Positions 19,782 through 28,976 of a DNA stretch of 64,000 nucleotides are shown here, one piece after another. Numbering within the stretch: position 1 is the first letter of the stretch; each line of letters begins with the position of its first letter. This DNA is from Pseudomonadota bacterium (lineage in GTDB: Bacteria; Desulfobacterota; Desulfobulbia; Desulfobulbales; JAGXFP01), in assembly GCA_018814305.1 (NCBI GenBank), contig JAHJAA010000006.1, positions 1 through 64,000 of the forward strand, in the 5' to 3' direction. The notes beneath the pieces were generated by a model. It had not been told where the DNA came from. It ran no database searches and saw only the letters and a program-made list of their open reading frames with translations. The translations under genes were made by a program, and so were the position numbers.

Positions 19782-20383
19782 TGGCCCTTAAAGCCGTTGA
19801 ACGGCTCGCCTCGGTTGACCGCAATGGCCAAGCGACCTCCTCCCCAACGAATCTTGCCGAACTGGCTGGGAAGCGGGCCCGGAATTTTTTCGAGGCCCAT
19901 CACCTGAGTTGTTCTGAAGCGGCTCTTCTGGTTATCAATGAGGGCTTTGGAGGTGGATTGAGTCCTGATCAGGCCATTGCCATGGGCAGCGGTTTCGGGG
20001 GTGGAATCGGTAATTCCGGTTGTGTCTGTGGCGCATTGTCCGGGGCGGTCATGGGCATGGGGTTATTGGTCGGCCCCCGGGGGCCTTTTGCCCTTGAAAA
20101 GAAAGAATTTCGGAAAGGAGTGGGACACTTCCATGACCAATTTCAGCAACAATCTGGAGCGGTATGTTGCAGAAATTTGATCGCTGATTTTCGTAAGGGA
20201 AGTCGGGCTAGGAAAAATTTCTGTGCAGATCTTACCGAAGGGGCGGTGCGGGATGCGGTTGCCTATTGCCTAGAGAAAAGACCGGAAATATCCCGGCAGG
20301 CCCATCTGGAATTCCTTGCTGGTCGCGATTCTCGGTTGTCTCTGCTGGTTGGGAAGTTGTTTCGGCCCCCCTTTGCCGGTTGA
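19781..20383 (+). CDS. C_GCAxxG_C_C family (redox-type) protein
   Basis: GSGFGGGIGNSGCVCGALSGAVMGMGLLVG with further conserved Cys (GAVCCRNLI); ATG overlaps the clpB stop. Confidence 0.75.
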   Translation: MALKAVERLASVDRNGQATSSPTNLAELAGKRARNFFEAHHLSCSEAALLVINEGFGGGLSPDQAIAMGSGFGGGIGNSGCVCGALSGAVMGMGLLVGPRGPFALEKKEFRKGVGHFHDQFQQQSGAVCCRNLIADFRKGSRARKNFCADLTEGAVRDAVAYCLEKRPEISRQAHLEFLAGRDSRLSLLVGKLFRPPFAG

Positions 20384-20538
20384 TCGTATTTACTTCCGTG
20401 CCCGATAGCTTTTATTTAAAAATAATGGTAAATGAATTTTTTTATTGAAATTAAAGTGTTAAAAGATATTTTTAACAAATGGTGTAGTAAATGAGTCCTT
20501 CTTCATTTTTTGTATTTCCTTAGGGTTGGTACCATGTA

Positions 20539-21021
20539 ATGAACGCAATTATGGAAACTGCACAAAAGGTTTTTGTCAACCAGGATGGAATTGCGGTCAT
20601 TAAGTGTCCGGTTTGTGAAGGGGTGAAAACAACCAAGGTTGATACCTTCAAGGGCACCAGGCATGTGGTCCGGGTGAAGTGTACCTGCCAGGAGACTTTC
20701 ATGGTCAACCTGGAATTCCGTAAGGCCTACCGTAAGGAAATTAAACTGTCCGGGGACTACGCTCATCTCCCCCATAAAAGGCCGCGGGGGAAAATGCTCG
20801 TGGTGAACATCTCGAAAACCGGAATCGGGGCCCAGATTTCCGGGGCCCACAGCATCAAGGAAGGGCATGAGCTCCAGATGACGTTTAATCTTGATGACCG
20901 GCATCACTCATTGATCGATAAGAAAGTTGTAGTCCGTTTGGTGCGTAAAAGTTATGTCGGTTGCGAATTTATCGAACCAACGTCCCATGATCGGGCTCTT
21001 GGTTTCTATCTCATGGTCTGA
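20539..21021 (+). CDS. PilZ-domain protein with N-terminal Cys-rich (zinc-ribbon-like) segment
   Basis: KCPVCEG...VKCTCQE; KRPRGKMLVVNISKTGIGAQISGAHSIKEGHELQMTF...VRLVRKSYVGCEF. Confidence 0.7.
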   Translation: MNAIMETAQKVFVNQDGIAVIKCPVCEGVKTTKVDTFKGTRHVVRVKCTCQETFMVNLEFRKAYRKEIKLSGDYAHLPHKRPRGKMLVVNISKTGIGAQISGAHSIKEGHELQMTFNLDDRHHSLIDKKVVVRLVRKSYVGCEFIEPTSHDRALGFYLMV

Positions 21022-21091
21022 CCGATTTTTACGATTTGTTCTTGTTCTGCCTCCATAAACTTGCCCTATCTCTCCTTTCATTCCAATTAAC

Positions 21092-22459
21092 TTAAAGATC
21101 AGCATGTCCCGGGGTCCGGGGGAAGGGAATTACGTCCCGGATATTGGTCATGCCGGTGATATACTGTACCATCCGCTCGAATCCCAGGCCGAAACCGGCG
21201 TGGGGGACCGTGCCATAGCGCCGGAGGTCGATATACCACTGGTACTGGTCTGGGTCGATGCCGGTGGCAAGCATCCTTTTCAGGAGGATATCTTCTCGTT
21301 CCTCACGCTGGCTGCCGCCGATGATTTCTCCGATGGTTGGAAACAGGATATCCATAGCGGCCACTGTCTTTTTGTCATTATTTACTCTCATGTAGAATGG
21401 TTTGATGGCGGAGGGGTAGTCGGTAACCACAACCGGGGATTTCATGATCACGTCGGTGAGGAATTTTTCGTGCTCCGACTGCAGGTCCGTCCCCCAGGAA
21501 ACCGGATATTCGAAGTTCTGTTTTGATTTGGCGAGCAGGGCAACTGCCTCGGTATAGCTGATGCGGGTGAAGGATCGGTCAAGAACTCCTTCCAGTCGGG
21601 TAATGAGACCCGGGGCAATGAAACGGTCAAAGAGCTCGAGATCATCGGGGCAGTTTTTGAGCGTGGATTTGATCAGATATTTAAGAAAATCTGTGGCCAG
21701 GGCTATATCGCCGTCCAGGTCGCAGAAGGCCATCTCGGGTTCAATCATCCAGAATTCGGCCAGATGTCTGCTGGTGTTGGAATTTTCGGCTCTGAAGGTG
21801 GGGCCGAAGGTGTAGACTTTGCCAAGAGCCAGGGCATAGGCCTCAGCTTGGAGTTGGCCGCTCACGGTCAGGCCTGCCGGATTTCCGAAAAAGTCACGGG
21901 GGGGAGTTTGGTCAGGGCTCCCTTTCTTGGGTGTGGTGGTGACGGCAAACATTTCACCGGCGCCCTCGCAATCACTGGTGGTGATAATCGGGGTATGAAC
22001 CAGAAAAAAATTATTATCCTGGAAGTATTGGTGGACCGCAAAAGACAGATGACTGCGGATGCGCATGACTGCCCCCAGGCTGTTGGTTCTGGGGCGAAGA
22101 TGACTGATCTCCCGTAAAAACTCAAAGGAGTGCCGTTTCTTCTGCAAGGGATAGCTGTCGGCTGGGGCCCAGCCGATCACCTCAAGGGTCTCGGCCTGAA
22201 GCTCAACCGTTTGCCCCTTGGCCGGCGAGGAGGTGACTTGACCTGTGACTCGAACGGAGCATCCGGTGGTAAGTCGGCTAACCTGGGTATCATAGTTGGG
22301 GAGAGCCCTGGCGGCGATAACTTGCAAATTTTTCAGGCAAGAGCCATCGTTGATTTCGAGGAATGAAAAATCCTTGCTGTCACGCTTGGTTCGGATCCAG
22401 CCGGAAATTATTGTTTGACCACCGATTTGCGGTTCGGTGAGGATTAATTTAATATCCAT
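21092..22459 (-). CDS. asnS: Asparaginyl-tRNA synthetase
   Basis: Class II aaRS motifs; HLRPRTNSLGAVMRIRSHLSFAVHQYFQDNNFFLVHTPIITTSDCEGAGEMF; FGPTFRAENSNTSRHLAEFWMIEPEMAF; GFGLGFERMVQYITGMTNIRDVIPFPRTPG. Confidence 0.95.
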   Translation of the reverse strand: MDIKLILTEPQIGGQTIISGWIRTKRDSKDFSFLEINDGSCLKNLQVIAARALPNYDTQVSRLTTGCSVRVTGQVTSSPAKGQTVELQAETLEVIGWAPADSYPLQKKRHSFEFLREISHLRPRTNSLGAVMRIRSHLSFAVHQYFQDNNFFLVHTPIITTSDCEGAGEMFAVTTTPKKGSPDQTPPRDFFGNPAGLTVSGQLQAEAYALALGKVYTFGPTFRAENSNTSRHLAEFWMIEPEMAFCDLDGDIALATDFLKYLIKSTLKNCPDDLELFDRFIAPGLITRLEGVLDRSFTRISYTEAVALLAKSKQNFEYPVSWGTDLQSEHEKFLTDVIMKSPVVVTDYPSAIKPFYMRVNNDKKTVAAMDILFPTIGEIIGGSQREEREDILLKRMLATGIDPDQYQWYIDLRRYGTVPHAGFGLGFERMVQYITGMTNIRDVIPFPRTPGHADL

Positions 22460-22537
22460 ATGATGTTCCTTTTACGAGTCATTGGAGACACAGAGGTTGG
22501 TTTAAACAGAGTAACATCATACGAATGAGGCTAAAAA

Positions 22538-23098
22538 ATGAAAAGCAATCAATTTATTCAACCCGATAATACCGCATTATTGGTTGTTGATATCCAGGAA
22601 AGGTTGATGCGGGTTATTCATGATCGGGAAATGGTTGCAAAAAATGCGGCGTTACTTATCAAGACGGCCAGTGTGTTAAAGCTTCCCCAGCTGGCCACGA
22701 CCCAGTATGCCGAAAAGATCGGCCCTCTTATCCCCGAGGTTTTGGCCGAACTCGGTCCTATTCCAGTGGATGATAAATTGGAATTTAATGCCCTGGCCAA
22801 CCCGGCTATTGGCCAACGGATAAAATCCTTGCCGAGTAGTGTGGATACCCTGGTTATCTGTGGGGTGGAGACCCACATCTGCATCTATCAGACCGTGGTT
22901 GGAGCTCTGTCCATGGGATATGACGTCCGAGTGGTGGCCGATGCGGTTTCTTCTCGAGATAAGCGCAACAGGAAGATAGGGCTTGCTCGGATTCGAGAAG
23001 TGGGCGCAGTGATCGTCAGTACCGAAATGATCATCTATGAACTCCTTGGTCGGGCTGGGACTCCCCACTTTAAAGCATTATTGCCCTTTATGAAATGA
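22538..23098 (+). CDS. Isochorismatase-family cysteine hydrolase
   Basis: NTALLVVDIQERLM, VDTLVICGVETHICIYQTVVGALSMGYDVRVVADAVSSR. Confidence 0.88.
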   Translation: MKSNQFIQPDNTALLVVDIQERLMRVIHDREMVAKNAALLIKTASVLKLPQLATTQYAEKIGPLIPEVLAELGPIPVDDKLEFNALANPAIGQRIKSLPSSVDTLVICGVETHICIYQTVVGALSMGYDVRVVADAVSSRDKRNRKIGLARIREVGAVIVSTEMIIYELLGRAGTPHFKALLPFMK

Positions 23099-23202
23099 TT
23101 TTTGCAGATCATCATCAGCACTCCATAACGCACTTGTTCCTTTGCTGGTGATCGAAAATGAGGAAAATCCGTAACTAACCAGCTTAATGCTGAAAATGAA
23201 CA

Positions 23203-23296
23203 AAAACCACCGAAATGTAACTGTTTAGATGTGCTACAGATGTGTCCGGTTCGGCTTTTTAGCTATACATGGGTATGCTGGAAGGCCGAATCGGAC
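23203..23296. repeat. Intergenic repeat fragment: ACCACCGAAATGTAACTGTTTAG motif followed by a long imperfect hairpin
   Basis: Motif shared (2 mismatches) with 39377-39400; hairpin GTCCGGTTCGGC (23243-23254) / GCCGAATCGGAC (23285-23296), one mismatch. Confidence 0.5.
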
Positions 23297-23512
23297 GCAG
23301 ATGGAGTGCAGCTGAATAGTTATGAAAATCCTTCAGTTCATCCTTGCCATTTATTGAAGGCTGTGTGCTATACTTGGGAGAATGGAAGGATCTCATTATT
23401 AGTTGAGCCTTTTGCAATAGGGCTAATGTCATAACTCATTTTCATCATGATATGGCATTCGGAAGATCATTCAATATCAATGTTTCCCAGGAACCCTTGG
23501 AAGGAGATGTTA

Positions 23513-23902
23513 ATGAGTAGCACCAACCCTGACGACTTTCAGGAAAAAAGGCGTTATGAGCGAATTCAGAAAAGTTTTGTAATGCGTTATCGGGTCTTAC
23601 CCGGCAATGATATTAACTTTAAGCAACCCCTCCGTGATGGAAGTTTGTGTGATATCGGTGGCGGGGGCCTTCGATTTCTCGCTGATCAGGATGTGAAAAA
23701 GAATGATCAACTTGTGATAGAGCTTGAGTTTTCCGGGTGGTGTGTCGATGGGAAAGAATGGATTTCCACAGGTCAAGCATCGGACCATGGGCGTCTTACG
23801 GTTCTGGGCCGGGTTATGTGGGTTTCCGCCAGTGCGCTTGATCAGGTATTGATCGAAGTTGGGGTTCTTTTTATAGGCAGTGTCCAACGGGGGCCAAAAT
23901 AA
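23513..23902 (+). CDS. PilZ-domain protein
   Basis: QEKRRYERIQKSFVMRYRV...GSLCDIGGGGLRFLADQDVKKNDQLVIELEF; start refined to 23513. Confidence 0.75.
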   Translation: MSSTNPDDFQEKRRYERIQKSFVMRYRVLPGNDINFKQPLRDGSLCDIGGGGLRFLADQDVKKNDQLVIELEFSGWCVDGKEWISTGQASDHGRLTVLGRVMWVSASALDQVLIEVGVLFIGSVQRGPK

Positions 23903-23969
23903 ATGATGTTGAAAAAAAATTCCTTTGAGGGTTTTCGCAGAGGGCCACGTGAGTCAGGGGGAGCTTGAT

Positions 23970-25526
23970 ATGACTGATAAGAAACCTGAAATACATTTGG
24001 AACTCTGCAGTGGTTCCTTTCGGATACCGACCGAAGATGCCATCCTGAATATCAAGGTTGTGGCGAGTGAGGAAAGTTCCGCCACCAGGGTTGTGGAAAG
24101 AATAGTTGAGAAAGAGCGGTCCTCCGAATCGTCTTCCGATGCTCGTGTCGTTCCCGCTGAAGTTTTGAACGGGGAGGGCGACCAGTACTATGAAAGAATT
24201 TCCAAGGATATCTATAACGAAATCGGAAATCTGGCCAAGAGTCTCAGTTCTACCTTGACCGAGATCCCTGCCGAGGATCGGCGGGCGAAAAGGGCTGAGC
24301 TCAATGAGGCCGGGGAGAAGATAGAAAGCGCTAAGAACCAACTGAAGGAAATAGTCGACATCACGGAAAAGGCAACCATGGAGATTTTGGACCAGGTTGA
24401 AAAAGTTCAATCCCAAACCGGAGACGTGAAGGAGCTTTTATCTTCCTTGAAGGATCATAATGCTTTCAAGGTTAAATCTGAGGATGGGGCAGCATCTCCC
24501 GGGAAAAGTGACCTTATTGACGAAATTGCTGCACTGCGCACAGAGGTGGAAGAGGCCTCTGCGATGGCAGAAGAAATGGCCAGAGCAAGTGTCCCAGATG
24601 AGATCATTGAAGTGTCACCGGCTCCAGCTGTTGACCCTGTTGGGCAACGACGATTTCAATTCGATCTGGATGTGGTTTTTCAAACCATGTACGAGTTATG
24701 CACAAATGAGACGGTTAAGGAGCACCTTACCCGGGCCCGGAAGGAAGCCTCAACGCTCTTTGATTATCAGGTGTTTGTTGCCGACATCAGTGATCAGGTT
24801 AATGGTCTGGAAGCGGACGCGGACAATTTCATGCAAGTGCCCTTGAGCAGTATTTTAGGGCCCTTACGTCTGGCCTGTTCAGACAAAAGTTTTCAGAACT
24901 TGATGAAGAATATGGATGCCAATCAGGCCTCCATCTTTCTCGATAGTAGTCTACCCCTAGAGGTGCCGGAGATTGTTCTTGCCCAGAGTGCCGAACCTCA
25001 AACGGAGGCCGAACCTCCTACTGTTACTTTGGTTGACCCGAGGCTAGGTGCGTTGGCCGAATTATTGGCGGGGCTGAGTCCTCGCCTGGATGGTCTGACC
25101 GATAAGGCGGAACGTTTTAGTGAATCGGATCCGACCATCGGGCAGCGAATGACCCTCGAAGAACAGCGGGATATTTTCAAACAGATCGAACAAGCTTTTG
25201 AGGTGATCAGTGCCATTACAGTGGACAGTTCGAAGATTACTGAGGTTTTAAGCTTTCAAGACCTCTCTGGTCAGCAGATCATGAAGATTATTAAGCTCCT
25301 GTCTGATTTTCAGGTGCAACTGCTGGCCTTGGTGGTCTCCTTTGGTTCCCAGTTGAAAAATAAGGAGACCAATACCACAATTTCACCAGAAGAAAGTAAG
25401 CGGTTGGCCCAGGGTGATGTTGACCGATATCTCAGTAGTATTTCGGGGCCGGTTGTCGGTGAAGGAAGTGAAGGTATGCTTGATCAGCAGGCGGTGAACT
25501 CAATGCTTGAAGAGATGGGATTTTAA
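23970..25526 (+). CDS. CheZ-like protein phosphatase with long N-terminal extension
   Basis: FQDLSGQQIMKIIKLLSDFQVQLLALV catalytic-helix region and C-terminal LDQQAVNSMLEEMGF resembling the CheZ CheY-binding tail. Confidence 0.7.
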   Translation: MTDKKPEIHLELCSGSFRIPTEDAILNIKVVASEESSATRVVERIVEKERSSESSSDARVVPAEVLNGEGDQYYERISKDIYNEIGNLAKSLSSTLTEIPAEDRRAKRAELNEAGEKIESAKNQLKEIVDITEKATMEILDQVEKVQSQTGDVKELLSSLKDHNAFKVKSEDGAASPGKSDLIDEIAALRTEVEEASAMAEEMARASVPDEIIEVSPAPAVDPVGQRRFQFDLDVVFQTMYELCTNETVKEHLTRARKEASTLFDYQVFVADISDQVNGLEADADNFMQVPLSSILGPLRLACSDKSFQNLMKNMDANQASIFLDSSLPLEVPEIVLAQSAEPQTEAEPPTVTLVDPRLGALAELLAGLSPRLDGLTDKAERFSESDPTIGQRMTLEEQRDIFKQIEQAFEVISAITVDSSKITEVLSFQDLSGQQIMKIIKLLSDFQVQLLALVVSFGSQLKNKETNTTISPEESKRLAQGDVDRYLSSISGPVVGEGSEGMLDQQAVNSMLEEMGF

Positions 25527-25614
25527 TGAGCCGGAGTCAGGATCCTGTCTGGATAACCGGTTGAGGGCGCAGGAAATAAGAGTGCATGGGTGATTTGCCT
25601 GGGGCAGAATAAAA

Positions 25615-25644
25615 AAAAGGCTGGTCGTGAGACCAGCCTTTTGT
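25615..25644. terminator. Rho-independent (bidirectional) terminator
   Basis: AAAAGGCTGGTC-gtga-GACCAGCCTTTT with flanking A/T runs between the CheZ-like gene and tRNA-Cys. Confidence 0.85.
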
Positions 25645-25650
25645 TATTTC

Positions 25651-25726
25651 TGGAGGCGACGAGCGGAGTCGAACCGCTGAATAAAGGTTTTGCAGACCTC
25701 TGCCTTAGCCACTTGGCTACGTCGCC
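25651..25726 (-). tRNA. tRNA-Cys (GCA), CCA encoded
   Basis: Minus strand GGCGACGTAGCCAAGTGGCTAAGGCAGAGGTCTGCAAAACCTTTATTCAGCGGTTCGACTCCGCTCGTCGCCTCCA folds as a cloverleaf, anticodon GCA. Confidence 0.95.
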
Positions 25727-25889
25727 TTTAGCGGGTCAATTTAAAACATAGTTTAGTGGTTTTGACAAGAGGAAAATTCAGCCGCCCGCAGCACGGTTGG
25801 CGAGGTTTGGCCCCAGGGCCGAATTCATCACCACCTGATCAAATGATTTCTCAAAAGTGGCGACGTTAAAAGCAACGAAGGGACATTTC

Positions 25890-26636
25890 ATGACATACGT
25901 CATTTCTCTTACCCGTAATAATCAGGACGCTTTACTGCTTCTACAGAACAGACTTGGGTACAACTTTGTGAAACCTGAGCTTCTTCAATTGGCCTTGATT
26001 CATCGTTCCTATGCCTTTGAGCAGGGTGGACGGTTGGATCGTGACAATGAGCGTATGGAATTTCTTGGTGATGCAGTTCTTGACCTCACGGTGGGAAATG
26101 CCTTGTTTCAGCTCTATCCGGAGATGCCGGAAGGAGAGATGACCAAATTACGAGCCTTGTTGGTCAAGGAGAGCCATTTGGCCCGGATGGCGGTTGAGGT
26201 GGATCTGGGAAGCGCCCTTTTTCTGGGGAGGGGTGAGGAAGGTTCTCTGGGTCGGCAAAAATCGTCGATTCTGTCCTGCGCTTACGAGGCGGTTATCGGG
26301 GCCATTTTTCTTGATGGTGGCTATGGGGCCGCGGAACAATTTGTTACCAGCCATTTCACTCCCCATTTTGATCCTTTGAAAGAAAAAATTCATCTGGCTG
26401 ATGCCAAGAGTCGATTGCAGGAATTGACCCAGGAGCAATTCAGTGAGGCACCGGTTTATGTGCTAGAGAAAGAAGAGGGGCCCGACCATGAGAAGATCTT
26501 TACGGTTTCGGTTCAATTTAGAGGGGCCGTCCTTGCCCATGGCCGAGCCATGAGTAAGAAGGTTGCTGAGCAGCTTGCCGCTGCCGAGGCCCTGAAAAGA
26601 ATCGAGGGGAAGAATTTGACCGAGATTTTTGGCTGA
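25890..26636 (+). CDS. rnc: Ribonuclease III
   Basis: RDNERMEFLGDAVLDLTVGNALF signature; C-terminal dsRBD (KSRLQELTQEQFSEAPVYVLEKEEGPDHEKIFTVSV). Confidence 0.95.
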   Translation: MTYVISLTRNNQDALLLLQNRLGYNFVKPELLQLALIHRSYAFEQGGRLDRDNERMEFLGDAVLDLTVGNALFQLYPEMPEGEMTKLRALLVKESHLARMAVEVDLGSALFLGRGEEGSLGRQKSSILSCAYEAVIGAIFLDGGYGAAEQFVTSHFTPHFDPLKEKIHLADAKSRLQELTQEQFSEAPVYVLEKEEGPDHEKIFTVSVQFRGAVLAHGRAMSKKVAEQLAAAEALKRIEGKNLTEIFG

Positions 26637-26724
26637 CCGGAGGTGTACCTGGATGCGCAGCACAAGCCACTGTGCCGTTTTAAGCAGAGATTTATGGGAA
26701 AGATTGTTCCCAAATGGAAAAGAA

Positions 26725-26899
26725 CTAGTGTTTGTCCATAAATGGTCTTTTCGGCCACCCTCGGCGTTATGCTCAAAAAATAATGCTCGGAATATCAAAC
26801 ATATGCCTGCGCTTATTTTTTCCACATGCCTCGGAGTCTCTCGGATTAGCTTACCTGATCTTGTCCAGAAATCTTCATTTATGGACAGACACTAACTAG
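26725..26899. repeat. Intergenic inverted-repeat element (MITE/REP-like), copy 2, related to 16441-16594
   Basis: CTAGTGTTTGTCCATAAATG (26725-26744) / CATTTATGGACAGACACTAACTAG (26876-26899); left end AGTGTTTGTCCATAAATGGTCTTTT aligns to AGTTGCCGTCCAGAAACGGTCTTTT of copy 1. Confidence 0.7.
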
Positions 26900-26908
26900 A
26901 ATCATCGA

Positions 26909-27970
26909 ATGGATTTCAAGCTGAAGCCGATCATTATCCCTTTTTTTATCAGCCATGAAGGCTGCCCCCATCGTTGCGTCTTCTGTAATCAGCAGGTCAT
27001 CACCGGCGTGTCCGGGACGGGTGGGTTGTCGGGGGTAACGGTGGTTGATCAGGTTAGGAGTCGGCTGGCGGAGCTTAACGAGGTTTCTCCTGCGAGGATT
27101 CAGGTGGCCTTCTACGGGGGGAGTTTTACCTGTCTTTCCTTTGAGCGTCAGCGCGAACTCCTGGGGGCGGTCCGTCCGTTTATGGATTCGGGCCAAGTTG
27201 CATCGATTCGAATATCAACCCGGCCTGATGCCATTGATCAGGCGCGGATGGATCTGCTCGCCAAGTCAGGGGTCACCACGGTTGAGCTTGGGATCCAGTC
27301 CCTTGACGATCAGGTTCTTGCTGAAAGCGGCCGAGGGCATACGACGGCTGATTCGATCAAGGCGGTGAGGACCTTGAAGGATGCCGGCTTTCAGGTGGGG
27401 GGGCAACTTATGATCGGACTCCCTGGGGAGGGTTTTGCCCGGTTATATCGGGGGGCGCGGCAACTGGCCGATCTAAGACCCGATTTTGTTCGACTCTATC
27501 CCGTGTTGGTTCTGGGTGGGAGTCGTTTGGCCGTTTTGTATCGGGAACAACGCTATCGACCCTGGTCGTTGGTCCGGGCGGTGATCGGATGCGGATGGCT
27601 CAAGCAACTCTTTGATGCGCAAGGCATCCGGGTTATTCGTATGGGCCTCCAGGCCGCTTCCGGTTTGGAAGATGAGTTGGTCGCCGGTCCCTACCATCCA
27701 GCTTTTGGTGAACTGGTCCTTTCGCGAAATCTCTTAAAACGGGTCCGGATTGCTCTGAGACGTTATCGGAATTCCGGGGCAAAAACCCTCGCTATAGCCG
27801 CTTGTGATGAATCGGTCTTCCGGGGGGCAGATAATATAAATTTACTCAGGTTGCGGAGGCTGGGACTGCTTGAAGGGGTTGAGGTGGTTTTTAGGCAGGA
27901 TCTGACCCGGAATCAATTCATGATCTCTCCGGTTGACGAAAGAGGGTATCCTATCTCTTCACCGCCTTGA
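26909..27970 (+). CDS. Radical SAM protein (Elp3-like radical SAM core, no GNAT domain)
   Basis: PFFISHEGCPHRCVFCNQQVITG (CX3CX2C), FYGGSFTCL, GIQSLDDQVLAESGRGHT, GGQLMIGLPGE. Confidence 0.85.
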   Translation: MDFKLKPIIIPFFISHEGCPHRCVFCNQQVITGVSGTGGLSGVTVVDQVRSRLAELNEVSPARIQVAFYGGSFTCLSFERQRELLGAVRPFMDSGQVASIRISTRPDAIDQARMDLLAKSGVTTVELGIQSLDDQVLAESGRGHTTADSIKAVRTLKDAGFQVGGQLMIGLPGEGFARLYRGARQLADLRPDFVRLYPVLVLGGSRLAVLYREQRYRPWSLVRAVIGCGWLKQLFDAQGIRVIRMGLQAASGLEDELVAGPYHPAFGELVLSRNLLKRVRIALRRYRNSGAKTLAIAACDESVFRGADNINLLRLRRLGLLEGVEVVFRQDLTRNQFMISPVDERGYPISSPP

Positions 27971-28910
27971 GAAAAACCCGCCAGGGTGCGGGATATCCCT
28001 CAATGGTTTGGTCCGGGTTGTTGGGGGCCATAAAGTCATCATATGATTCAAAGCTCATCCAATCGGTTTGGCGTTGTTCCTGGTTGCTCATGGGGTGGCT
28101 GCAGAAGATACTGACATCATCAAAACCGCTGCGGATTAGCCAGTTGGCCAGGCAGGTCCCGGTGGGGACGAAATAGGTTCCAGGGACCTTGCCGTAGGTT
28201 TCGGTCGGAAAAAGCGCCACCGGGTCGTCTCCTGGGATGGCTTGGGACTCGACAATCAGGCTGCCCCCTGGGCGAAGCGCCTTCCAGGTCTCCTTGAGGA
28301 CCTCAATTGGCGAGATCCGATGATAGAGAACCCCCATCAGAAAGATTACATCGAAGTACCCCTCGAATAAGCCCAGATTTTCCACACCCAGCAGTTCCGT
28401 CTCCAGATTTGATAGCCCGGCAAGACTGTTTAAGGTCTGAAAGGTGTAATGGTAGAGCAGATGGGGTTCAAAACCTAAGATCAGTTCCGGTTTTTGAGCG
28501 GCCATGCGGAACATGTAGTATCCGTTGTTACAACCTACATCGGCGATTTTTTTGCCGGTCAACTCTGGCAGAACCGGGAGCAGGCGGTTCCATTTCCGTT
28601 CACTCCGCCATTCAGCATCAATTTCGATTCCAAAAACATTAAAGGGCCCTTTCCGCCAGGGCATATACGCCCTGAGGGTTTCGAGCAGAAGAGCTTTCTG
28701 ATCCGGAGTTATCTCGTCGTCCCGACCGATGGTTACCACGTCGTTGGTCAAGTCCAGAGAATTTGCCTGGATGGAGCGGCTCTTCTCAAAGGGCTCCCGG
28801 TAGCGGAGCACTCCTTTCTTTGCGGAGGAGAGTAAGTCGTCATGGTCTTGAAGCAGTTGCTTGAGTCTACTTCGGTCAGCTGTGGGGAGTTCGGTAAGAT
28901 AGCGTCGCAT
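27951..28910 (-). CDS. cmoB: tRNA U34 carboxymethyltransferase
   Basis: RKGPFNVFGIEIDAEWRSERKWNRLLPVLPELTGKKIADVGCNNGYYMFRMA; VIFLMGVLYHRISPIEVLKETWKALRPGG. Confidence 0.93.
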   Translation of the reverse strand: MRRYLTELPTADRSRLKQLLQDHDDLLSSAKKGVLRYREPFEKSRSIQANSLDLTNDVVTIGRDDEITPDQKALLLETLRAYMPWRKGPFNVFGIEIDAEWRSERKWNRLLPVLPELTGKKIADVGCNNGYYMFRMAAQKPELILGFEPHLLYHYTFQTLNSLAGLSNLETELLGVENLGLFEGYFDVIFLMGVLYHRISPIEVLKETWKALRPGGSLIVESQAIPGDDPVALFPTETYGKVPGTYFVPTGTCLANWLIRSGFDDVSIFCSHPMSNQEQRQTDWMSFESYDDFMAPNNPDQTIEGYPAPWRVFLKAVKR

Positions 28911-28976
28911 TGGTTAAAATTCAGTAGATGTGTCTAGGGTTCTGTTTGGTGAACCTGGGATGGGGCATTATGAGGT

